In this document: positions 42,318-53,300 of the stretch, in pieces
Numbering within the stretch: position 1 is the first letter of the stretch
How the letters are laid out: every line of letters begins with the position of its first letter
From: Aurelia coerulea
Taxonomy: Eukaryota > Cnidaria > Scyphozoa > Semaeostomeae > Ulmaridae
Assembly: GCA_039566865.1 (NCBI GenBank)
Contig: CM076954.1
Location: forward strand, 5,712,001-5,776,000
Length of the DNA stretch: 64,000 nucleotides
Reading direction: 5' to 3'
The notes under the pieces: model-generated
Told to the model about the DNA's origin: nothing
Databases searched by the model: none
The model's input: the letters and a program-made list of their open reading frames with translations, nothing else
Program-made: the position numbers and the translations under genes

Positions 42318-42680
42318 GCTTCTGTCCTCAGCTAGTCCCTCGAGTGTTTCAATTGTTTGTTCAGATGTCTTATTGTTTAAGTTTAGTTTGATGTTTACCG
42401 ATGCAAGATCTTGTTCTATAATCTTTATCCAAGTTAACCTTGGTCTACCTCTCTTTTTTCTGACAGGTTGCAGTGATTCGTGCAAGGCTAGCCTAACTGG
42501 CGTTTGCCTATCAAGTCTCATTAAGTGACCAAGCCAATCTAACCTTCTCTTTCTAATGATGGCACTCCATTTCGTTGTTCCTGTTTTCTCATATAATCTT
42601 TCGTTTGGAATCAATTTTGGCCAGCAGATGTTGATTACTCTCCTTAGCATCTTTCTGTGAAATGAATCAATATGGTTTTC
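42318..42680 (-). pseudogene. RTE-like retroelement C-terminal fragment
   Basis: The minus strand reads 'HRKMLRRVINICWP', 'RRLDWLGHLMRLD' and 'KRGRPRLTWIKIIEQDL', the characteristic post-RT tail of RTE-type elements. It breaks off at 'LAEDR', where the CR1 copy begins. Confidence 0.75.
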
Positions 42681-42690
42681 AAAGGGAGAC

Positions 42691-43529
42691 AAGAAACAAA
42701 AAACAGGGGAGAAAAATTGTCATTACCACTAACACAGGGAAGCAAAGCACAAGCATGCTTGACAACGTCTAGACTAACTACTTCAGTGCCAATTTCCGCT
42801 TCGTTCGTTGAATTGCCATCAATAGCGATAACTACGAACGTGTAATCAGTCTAGACAACGTTGAAGTCCCCGTAGACACTGCACTGTTTTTTTGTTCTCC
42901 CTTCTGTGAGTTGTGTTCTTGATAACAAAAGAGCATTTTTTATCACAAAACTTTCCTCATGATTTCTTTTATCTACGTTTGAATAAAAGTGGCATAAGGC
43001 AAACACTTCTAGTTGCGCCAATTCTCTCTCCATGCACTGATAATTTTAGAAGAAAAATAGAAGATGGCGCATAGTTCTTACATTTTTGATTCCCTGTGCT
43101 GATTCGTGCATGACAAATACAAATTTCCCTCTTCGGGGCAATAAGCTGTTGCAAAATTCGTTGTCGCACATGTTAAGCATATCCGAGTGACCGAAACAAT
43201 TTTTTTTGCTCGCTTCGCTTGCATGTCAACTAACTTTTCCTCTTTCTATCGAGTGAGCTTCAAATTTATTGGATAATTTGTATGAAAGATATTTTGGACA
43301 AATCTTCAGAAAAGATTTCTGAATGAAATGACAAATGGCAGTTCTAAAATTTCCGTAGGATTATCCGGATGATCCCTGGATAACACATGGTGGATTTTAT
43401 GGTGAAGCTGTCTCTCGTATTTGTATAATTGTACAATTTTTTGCCCCAGGAAATGGGCCCTAGTGGTTCGTTTGGCTCACTATTCAAATTTCCTTTTCTT
43501 TGTTTTACGCCGGAAATTAGCGTGTCGTT
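42691..43529. other. Intergenic, no gene recognised
   Basis: Contains the near-palindrome TAGACTAACTACTTC..AATCAGTCTAGACAACGTTG (42768-42864), whose TAGACT..ATTAC core resembles the MITE at 47938. Otherwise nothing supported. Confidence 0.4.
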
Positions 43530-43537
43530 GATTTGTG

Positions 43538-43713
43538 CACAGGTAGCAGCGTATGATTGTAAAATTAGTTTAGATATTAATGATATACAACCTTATCATA
43601 TTCCAGATCGTCTTTCTCTGTTTTGATGATGTTCCTCGCGTCTCTCCACCAAAACATAAGGTTGTATATCATTAATATCTAAACTAATTTTACAATCATA
43701 CGCTGCTACCTGT
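43538..43713. mobile_element. 176-bp palindromic MITE with 58-bp perfect arms
   Basis: Arms 43539-43596 and 43656-43713 are exact inverted copies beginning ACAGGTAGCAGCG. GATTTGTG at 43530-43537 and 43714-43721 is an 8-bp target duplication. The 59-bp loop has no coding sequence. Confidence 0.9.
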
Positions 43714-43973
43714 GATTTGTGTGGATTTGTTTCGTTGTGACAGCGAGGGGCGAGGAGTCAATTTCATAATTTTTGTAATGCGAGGAGGAAGCAATTGGAG
43801 AAAAACGTATTTGCGAGGAGTGCTGATAGCGTTCAATGCGAGGAAGGGAGGACTTGTTAATTTGTTGATCCCATGTACACCCACAAAATAGGGTCAGCTT
43901 TTTCACTGTTTCATTATGAGTCCGTGTTGAGCAAGGTACCGCAGAGATACAACGGACTCATCGTCATAAGTCT

Positions 43974-44010
43974 AGGCAGATGGGCAGATGGGCAGATGGG
44001 CAGATGGGCA
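43974..44010. repeat. 8-bp tandem repeat (GGGCAGAT)
   Basis: Four and a half units in a row. Downstream, two loose copies of a 60-bp unit with CAGTAACGGGAAC[T/A]GTGT lie at 44140-44205 and 44260-44320. Confidence 0.85.
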
Positions 44011-44753
44011 GTATGCGCAGTTTTGGGCAATTGTGATGACTCTGACTATTACTTGTCCGGGGATTGTTTTTTCGTTACACCTCGTTTGAGTGAGATTTCG
44101 ACCAATAAGCGACAATTTCCAACATTTCTTTCTCGAGCAGTAACGGGAACTGTGTTTACTTTACAGATTTAGTGTACATTTTACCCGTGGCTGTGAGTAA
44201 CAATTCGACCAAAAATGAAAAATTTGACCTTTTAAAGGCTAAGGAAAATGTGCTTCTCGTTCAGTAACGGGAACAGTGTATACGCATTTAGTACACACCT
44301 CTGCCGTTACCATGTGAACAGGATGCTGTGAAGATTCTATCCAATGAAAAATAAATGGTTGTGACAAGAAAAAACCAAATATGGTCGTATCATATCCATA
44401 TTCTATTACATTTCTACCCAATATTTTTCATAGAATTTTGATAAATTTGCATGAATTAACTGAAGCGCCATTATTTATAAAGCCTACTTTAGCTACCACT
44501 TAAGTCATATAGATTCTTCTGTACCAAAAAATCGAACTCATCATTTTCAGACAGATAAAGGACATAAAGCATACTCGTTTGAAAAATCACTTTTTATATG
44601 CAATATTCGATACTGTTTTATAACAAACCGCATATAAGAACACAACTACCGTAAAAGCTCATTTCAGATACTCTAGAGGGGGGGGGGCTTAAAAGAGAGG
44701 GGCTTATTAGAGAGGGGGCATATTCAGGAGGTCAAATGATAAGCATATATATA

Positions 44754-45357
44754 CCGGATGCCCCAAAAAAATGTATACAGATTTGGTTGACTCTAGCGCT
44801 GTGAATTTAGCTTTAATCAATGGCTAATCACTCTTAAGATGCTCCTCGATAGTTAACTTGAACATAGATACCTCATTTGTTGGTAATGGTGCTTTGAGAG
44901 CAGAAATATCAATCTTTAAAACTCAAATTTGCCTCTTCCTGCAAACCAGAGCTTTAGCCGTTTGGCCTAAGCAATTTCTTAAGGCACAGTGTATAAATCA
45001 ACGAGAGCCTTGATAAAATTTGAATATTATTAGATCTTGTGTTATTCTGTTTTCCAGATTTCACCCCCTTCACCCATTGGGAAGTTTCTTAATTTGTCAT
45101 TAATTTCAGTTCTTAATTTCGACGTGGTTCAGGAATTTGCTTAGGCCAAAAGGCCAAAGCTCTGGTTTGCAAGTGGACACAAATTGGAGCTTTCGAGATT
45201 GATATTTCAGCTCTCAAAGCACCATTACCAACAAACGAGGTATCTATGTTCAAGTTAACTATCGGGGAACATTTTGAGAGTGTTTAGCCATTAATTAAAG
45301 CTAATTTCACATCGCTGGAGTCAACTAAATCTGTATACATTTTTTTGGGACACCCGG
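44754..45357. mobile_element. 604-bp foldback element, second intact copy
   Basis: Flanked by TA (44752-44753, 45358-45359); ends CCGGATGCCCCAAAAAAATG and, inverted, CCGGGTGTCCCAAAAAAATG. Same length and internal order as 4830-5433. It sits inside a GGGGCTTATTAGAG-type repeat (44670-44725, resuming at 45530). Confidence 0.88.
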
Positions 45358-45767
45358 TATGATAGTTTGGTTTTTTTACTCCATATTTTGCGGAATAATC
45401 ATATAATTTCACGAATGAAATTCATAAATTCAACACAGCTTTATCCAAAACCATATCAAAATTAAAGTCCAATTTTGTTTAGCTAAGTAAATGGACAACC
45501 TTTGGTAGCCTCTGAAATTTGATTCAAGTGGAGGGGCTTAATAGATATAAGATTTTGGCCTAGAGAAGAGAGGCTTATCAGAGAAGGGGGCTTGATAGAA
45601 AAGGGGACCAGATGAAGCTTTTTACGCATAAGACATGGGTGTCTGGATTCCTGAATGCTTTTATGCAAGTGCGATCAATTGAGACAATAGAGATCTCACA
45701 TATCTAGCAAAAGAGAGTGCAAAATTTGGATTCGTTTCTATTTGCAACATGTGCTGGCAAGTTGACT

Positions 45768-46749
45768 ACAGAGTGTTTCAGAAAAAAACAGAACTCAACT
45801 ATGATTGAAAATCTTTAAAAATGATAAGATTTGAGTAATTTTAATGCATACTGTCGGAAAGTGTAATCTTTCTTCTTTCTAATGATATACAGTTTCGATG
45901 CATTAATCGAGTTGCCTATCAATTCATTAATAGGCTGTTTTAGCAACTCGACGTCTCCGAAGACGGGGACGCTCAGAGGTTTTTGGAGCATTCCAATTTT
46001 CCAGCCTTTTTATCTCAAAAAGCTGCTCATAAAGAGGAATACTCCTTGAAAATAGTTTTTGTTCTCGTGTCTCCATTGGTTATGAATATGCTCACATAGT
46101 TCTTACTTTCCATATCGACGTTCTATTTTTGGTGGTTGGCCTTCAAAAGTATGATTTTGAGGTTGTCGATTTCATAACAGAGCTTGCACAAAGCCCCAGG
46201 AGACTCACAAAAGTTGTGAAGTTGATTTCGCTTTGTGAATTACATTCTTGTACAAAAGAATTCTGCTGGCGTCTTCTCGGCTCACGTCTTCTTGCTAAAA
46301 TAGCCTAATATTTTAGCGCGCATGCATGCCCAATTTCAAATGCAGCTTGCTGCAAGAGCAAAATCAACACCTTTTTCAACCGTAAAAATTAAGAAACAAA
46401 CTTTGCCAAAACATTTCAAGCATAGAGGGACTCGAGGTCATGGCCTCAGGTAGGAAAAAGATAAATTTATTTCCATGAGATCCATTTATTAAAAAGATAA
46501 ATGAGCTCTGACAAGGATAGCTTTCGTCAATGTAAATGCCTTATCACAAGTATGGTATCTGAAATAGGCCATACTTGCAAAAAAGTCAATTAAATGATGA
46601 ATGATTGAATTATATGCTCAGCCTGGATATCATTTGAAAGAAGGTAGGTTGTGCTTTCAGATTGTATGTGTGTGAAAATGACTAAAATATTACCATTCTC
46701 TGAGCAATTTTGAAAAAAGTTGGGTTGCATTTTTTCTCCAACACCCTGT
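45768..46749. mobile_element. About 980-bp MITE, TA-flanked; relative at 58340-58815
   Basis: Ends CAGAGTGTTTCAGAAAAAAA and, inverted, CAGGGTGTTGGAGAAAAAAT, both next to TA. Many blocks are shared with 58340-58815 (CCCATGAGATCCATTTAT variants, TTTCAAATGCAGC, TTCTTTCTAATGAT). Confidence 0.65.
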
Positions 46750-47072
46750 ACATGTAATAGAGTGGAATATCAATAGCTCAAAATGGTTCCAGTGGAACTA
46801 TTGGTTGCCCAAGCTTCCTCAAACATTTTCTCGATGTTGGGACTGTTGTTCTTTAACTAATCCAATAATCATCGGGACAAACTATGGCTTATTAAGAGTT
46901 ATTAAATCAAGTTAAAGTCTGAATAGCTATGATTTTGTTAGGGCAACATTATTCTGTTTCTAATCCAATGATTATCAGGCAAATGATTTTCAAGTAAGGT
47001 CAAACTCTGCAAAAGAAAGTGCTACGTCCGTCCACTTTGTATCGGAAAGCCATCTACTCTTAACAGTCTAAA
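46750..47072 (-). other. 3' flank of the C3-like gene
   Basis: No coding signal. No clear AATAAA directly after the C3 stop on the minus strand was noticed, so the cleavage site is not placed. Confidence 0.4.
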
Positions 47073-47389
47073 TCAAAACTCATCGCAGACCATTCCTTTC
47101 TTGACTTCATTCAAAGCAAGTTGCACCTTATCCCTCTTGGCGTCCTCCTCTGGCCATTCCAAAACGGCAGCGGTGTTGTCAAGGAGGTATTTGTTGCCAT
47201 CTTTTACCATGACGATGAACTGCTTTGAAACTTTGACTGATGGATATTCGCAACTGCTTGATATGTACACCGAAATCTTGTCACCAGCATTGAGATTTTC
47301 CTTTCCTTTCTTATAAACTGACTTTATCTTGAATGTTATCCGTTGCCATGTATTCATATTCTTGACCTGTCCAACCACTCCCATGAAAG
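47073..47389 (-). CDS. C3: C3-like terminal exon, C345C (NTR) domain
   Basis: Acceptor TTGCTTTCTTTCAG; 317 bp that start by completing a codon opened by one base upstream. Reads 'AFMGVVGQVKNMNTWQRI', 'VYISSSCEYPSVKVSKQF', 'NKYLLDNTAAVLEWPEED' and ends 'VKKGMVCDEF' then stop. The start methionine suggested by the open frame is internal. In C3 this domain contributes to convertase assembly. Confidence 0.87.
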
Positions 47390-50300
47390 CTGAAAGAAAG
47401 CAATAAATGTCCTTGCAGAATTATCAACACATATTTGTTAGTCGCTGTTGGCTAAAAAAGGTGCCAATCGAGAAAATTAAATTCCCTTTGAAAGAAAGAA
47501 CTGATATGAACGAGATAATGATTTTCTGAAAGGTCAACTCTTGTGCTTTCATTTAATGCATAATCGTTGCAATTCGGTCTCCAGGAAATTCACAAGGAGT
47601 AAAAAAGTAAACACAGGTCGGAATGAGGCAGCACTGTTTTTTGAAATTGTTCTAATTGCATCGTTTGCTGCAAGACAGACCTTTGTCCTTTCGTTACATA
47701 ACTCTTTTGCGTTCGTTAAGTTATCAGGGAATTTTTTTTTTTATATTCAATATTAAAATTTACAAGAACGAGGTACTTAAGACTATACTGACAAATTACT
47801 TAACTACATAACTAAGATGATAACCCGGGAAGCAAGAACCCATGACTATCCCAGGGTCATGACATAAAACACTAAACTAAATTATATCTAAATATACAAT
47901 TACGAAAAGCTACATATAAACGATGAACGACGTTTACTTAGACTGATTACATTTCGTCGTAAATTTCGCTCGTTTTCATTTTGACTTTAACCTTTCGCTG
48001 TTTGAGCGAGCTGTTACATTCAATAATTTGGTGAGATAACTCTACTAGCGAAAACTAGGGACGAAATGTAATAAGTCTAATGTTTACTTAAAAATACAGA
48101 CAAAACGAAAATGGAAACAAAAATGAAAGGACTTTGTGGCTGCTTTGTGGCTGTATGGCGTGAAACAAAGGTTTGATCTATCTTAAACAAACCGACCTGT
48201 TTTGTGGATGAAATCTAAAGTCAGCTCGAGTATACTTTTATTAGCGTCACTTGAAAGGTCTTTATCACCATATAACAAAATTTGTACAAGAACGTTGTTA
48301 GAAAGGCTGTTGATTTCAACAAATGGTCGTAATGCATCTGAAACTCCAGTGAGAAGATCTCGTCGTTGACTATCAAATGAAGGGCAAAGCAACAGAAAGT
48401 GCTCCGTGTCCTCAATACCGTCATTCGTTGGGCACATCGGGTTTACGGTGTCCCTGAAATTGTGCTTGAATTTGTGGAAATTTAGTTTGCTGAGACCGAC
48501 CCTTATTTGGGAAAGATACGATAGGCCTATTGGGTTATGAATACCAAAGACAGATCTTGCAGGGGGGCGAATTATTGAAAGAAGCTTTGTCTTAAAAACA
48601 GCAACGGATGGGGCAAGCCTGATTTCAGGATCAAGTTTATTCCATTCAGATATGCAATCTGGATAGAAGCTAGATTTAAATTTTTCTGTTCTTGCCCTAA
48701 TTCGCCCAATAGCATCCTGGTTGCGAAGGAAGTAGTTCGACTGATGAAGTGGTGGGATGGGCTCCTTTGTGTACAAGGGGGTGATATTATTCAGAATCTT
48801 ATAGAACAAAGTCAGCCGTCTACTCCACCTGCGGGAATTTAGTGATTCCCAGCCAAGCTCTGCGTACAGCTTTTCACGCGATGTTCCCCTCCAAGTTCCT
48901 GTCACAGCAAGAGCAGCAGAATACTGGACAGACTCAAGTTTTTCCATTAGATTTGATAAAATGATGTTTTTTGTGAATTCACATACCTTTGCTGGAATAT
49001 GATAGATAACATCCCCGTAGTCCAGGTGGGGCCGCACATAGAGCTTATATAATTCGTTTAGAGTATGTCTAGGCAAATACTTGGAGAGATACTTTAGCAA
49101 ACCTATGCCCTTTCTCGTTTTGGAGATAGCAGATTTGATGTGAGCTGAAAAAGAAAGCTTAGAGTCCAGGATTATACCAAGATGTTTATGTTCATCTACT
49201 TTCTTCACGGGTATGTTATTAAAGAAGATAACGGGGTGATCTATTTCATGTCTTTTCCTAGAAAGTAGTAATTCGACAGCTTGTTTTTGTGGATCAGGAT
49301 TAAATGACATCCTCCAATCATGGGCCCACTTGCTTATCAACTCAAGATCATGGTTCATGTCCTCGGCAGCTGTATTGGGTTCTTGAACAACCGTAAACAA
49401 GGATGTATCATCGGCAAAAAGCTTAACATTACATTTCAAATCAGCGGTGAGATCGTTGATATACACAAGAAAAAATAATGGTCCTAGTATAGAACCCTGG
49501 GGCACTCCTGCTAAAATATCTCCCCAATTTGAGCACTGCCCGTTCAAAACAGTTCGCTGTTTTCGATCCTTAAGAAAACTTTGGACAACAGAGAGAAGTT
49601 ATCCAGTGACGCCACATCGTTTCAGTTTATAGATAAGACCATCATGCCACACCCTGTCAAAAGCTTTAGAAATATCAAGATATACGGAACGAACATCAAG
49701 AGAAGGGTTGCAGTCAAATGCTTTGAAGATTGTATGCGTTATGGAAATTAATTGGTTGACTGTTGAGTCACCCGGACGAAAACCAGATTGATTAGGGTTA
49801 AGCAGATCACACGAAACAAGATGTGAGTATAAGGAATCATACATGAGTTTTTCGAGCATTTTCCCAAAGATTGGAAGAAGAGAAATAGGACGATAGTTAC
49901 TCTTTAAATTTTTTTCGTTTTTCTTGTGAACCGGGACTACATTTGCACATTTCCAAGTTTCGGGAAATACGCCACGTCTCAGACAGTTTGTGAATATGAT
50001 CATGAGAGGAGTAACTAATGAAACATCGCATAGTTTTATCATTCTTATAGAAATTTCATCCCAACCATGTGCTTTGTTAGGATTAAGTGATCTTATGATT
50101 TCCAGTATTTTTTCCTCAGATATGACAAAGTCACTTATTGATATAGGATTTCCTGGGGTTTCGAGAGGAATTTCACTGCCTGTGTCTATTGTCGTGCATT
50201 GGAGAATGAAATAGTCATCAAATAGCTGAGCCTTTTCAGTAAAATCAGTTATGAATAAACCATTCTCTAACAGGGGTGGTATTATAGGAATCTTCGCCTT

Positions 50301-53300
50301 ATTAAGAACGGTATTGATTAAAGACCAGTACATTTTGCTAGTGGTCCCAGGATTTGCTAAAGTTTGCCCTGTTTTACGGAGGTAATTTTGTTTGGCATTC
50401 TCAATCATTTTTGCACCTTCAGATATCATACTTTTTATTCCCTCAATCTTGTCATCTGGCTGGCCGTTCTTCACGAAGTTTTTATATGCATGATTCTTTT
50501 TCCTCAGAAATTTTTTGACAGATTGTGTTATCCAAGGTGCTTGACGAGGTTTAACTGTTTTAACTTGGTTTGGAATGAAATTTGAATAAATGTTCAAAAG
50601 CACTTCGTTTAGTAATTTAACCTGCTCATTAGGGCATGTAATTTTATCAAGATTCTCTCGCCAGTTAAACATTTCGATGCTTTTCATAATGCCAACGATA
50701 TCTGCTTTATCATAATGCCAAATCCTGCGGGTGTAAGGAGGTAGTGCTACATTTGAAACAGAAAGTTTTCCATAAATAATTTGATGATGACACTGCTCAT
50801 GCAATGACGTATGAACACCAGACTCGATAAAGAGATTTGGCTGATCAGTAAAAATGAGATCGACGCAAGATTTGGAATCTCCTATTAAGTGCGTTGGTTC
50901 AGAAATCAGCTGATGAAGACCAATGTCTGCCGTTACTGGCTCAAATACCCTTCCCTCGATATTTTCGATATCATTTTCCCACCATTGGGTTGATCTACAG
51001 TTGAAATCACCAGTAATGATAACTGAAAATGGATTTTCAGCATGCATTTTGGATAGCATCAGCTCAAAATTGATCGTGAAGTTATCAAATTCACTCTGGT
51101 CCTGACTTGGACTTCTATAGATTACAGCAAAAAAGTATTTTTTGCTATTTAATTGGATCTCGTACACAATACACTCGGGGAATTTCTGGGAATTTCAAGA
51201 ATTAGGAAGCAAGCAGTATGGTTCAATCAAACATCGTGCTTTTCATGTGCCAAACGAGCGACACTTAAGCATGTGTACCGCGACTCCCGTTCCAAACGTC
51301 GAATCTAATTATGTTGCTCCAAATATTGTTTAAACATCTTACATGAAATAGGTAGTTTAGCCTAGGCACATAAACTGAAACAGTTCAATGCACTTGCTGA
51401 CTGAGCTCGGCGCAGAAAAGTTTGATGATTGAAGCCAAGCCTTGCTTGAGTCGTGCATCTTGGCAAGATCTGCAATGTATGCCTTCGAAATTAATCCTGT
51501 ATATAATTTCTTAAAATATTTATTAATTTGTAGTTATTTAAATAATCAAATTAGACTAGTTGCTTTTGTAGCTAACAATTTTTCGATTTAAAATAAAAGA
51601 CACACATCTGCCGATCGAAAGTAGTTTGCCATCTCTAATTCTATCTGCTGTACTCTATCTCCTAACTCTATCCATTCAAACACAGTGCCCCTCGTGTCCT
51701 TGCGTTAACTTCAGCACACTAAAAGAGCGCCGTTTGAACGAGGCCTAAGTAACATAGCTATAAAAGGCAGTTCTCATCAGAAAGAGTTCACTTTTTTGGG
51801 TTGATAATTTCGTTCGAAAAAAGATGGTGCAGCTGAAGCTTCTCAAAGAGGTCTCATTGGCGGAAAAAACGTTTGTTAAGAAAAGCATTGCTTCTGTCCA
51901 AAATAATTAAATCATTTCTCAATGTTACTGAGAAAGCTTCTGGTGTTGTTTTTCACAACAATGTTCGTGGTTGATATCTCGATAATAAACCCCTTCCGAA
52001 CCTCTTTTCTGGCAAGTAAAAAGGGTCTACTGACAATATGTAGGATTCAAACTTTCAGTAGATCACATTCAGCTCATCGAGAACGGAAAAAGGAACATAA
52101 ATGCTTACTAAGATCATGGTTAATGCATGCCATTCTCTTCAATCTCGTTGGATTAGTCGATAGTTGCTGTGCACAATCACCTAGAATGAAAACACAATGA
52201 CAACAGGTGCACCATATAGAAGCATGTACTAAAGTCTTGTGTAATCATACTTTAGACATTGTTGCCCCGTTGGGGGCATCTGTGGTCTATAGAAGAACTA
52301 CAAAAATTTCAAAATCGTGCCGCAAGAATAGTTATGGTGCTACTGCAAAGCCTATCATTAAGAAACTTGGTTTGCACACTGTTAGTGAAGTTATGCAAAT
52401 GGAGACTGTGAGTATAGTATATAAATCTATAAAATGATCTGGCTCCCATCTGGCTCCAACTGATATGGCTCCCACTTATTTTACAGAAATAATCTCAAAA
52501 ATCTTAGATACATGCAAGAGAGAATTACCCAATAGTAGAACTAATTTAGAAACTACCATGCGAAAATCTGCTTATGGCCAAAAATGCTACTCATATAAAA
52601 GGCGCAACAATATCTAATCATCTGAGCTTTGACATAAAATTGACTCCCTCATTGAAAACATTTGAAAATAGCATGGGAAACTTTACGAATTAGTTGATTT
52701 TTTCTTTCATGTTTATCGTATCCTATGATTATATCTGTAGTGATTTCTGTTTATTGTTATGTTTTGTAAATACTTCATGTAAGATACTTTTATGGCGTAG
52801 CTTGCTCCGAAGCACACGTCTCCTCTCTGGTCTCGGCCTACCGTAGAAGTCTACAATGGCGACGAACGGGATTAAAGACGAACGGGATTAAAGAAATAGA
52901 TAAATAAAGAGAATGGCTACAGCAACTAATGTTTCGCCTATGCCACAATTTCAGCCTAAATCGGATCCAACGAACACTGGAGCGAGATGGACGAGTTGGA
53001 TAGAACGTTTTGAAACATATCTGATTGCCGCAGATATCAAGGAAGATGAACGAAAACGCGCCTTACTGTTATACCAGGCAGGACCAGAAGTATACGAAAT
53101 ATTCAAAACATTGCCAGATAAAGGGGAAAGTAAAGATTATAAGAAAGCCAAAGATGCCCTAACAACGCATTTCGAGCCAGCAAGAAACTCGATTTACGAA
53201 ATTTACAATTTTCGTCAAGCCAAACAAAGAGCGGATGAGACAATAGATGAGTTTCACACAAGACTGCGTACTCTTTCAACACATTGTAAATTCCATGATA

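Larger units (their letters stand above)
47732..51205 (-). mobile_element. Jockey/I-like non-LTR retrotransposon, poly(A)-tailed
   Basis: Orientation minus; the 3' end is an 11-bp poly(A) (T-run 47732-47742). The coding frame runs from about 51205 to 48183, followed by a 440-bp 3' UTR that contains a 140-bp MITE (47938-48079). The 5' part (5' UTR, any ORF1 and the N-terminal half of the endonuclease) is missing, so the copy is 5'-truncated. It lies in the C3 intron, in the gene's orientation. Confidence 0.85.
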
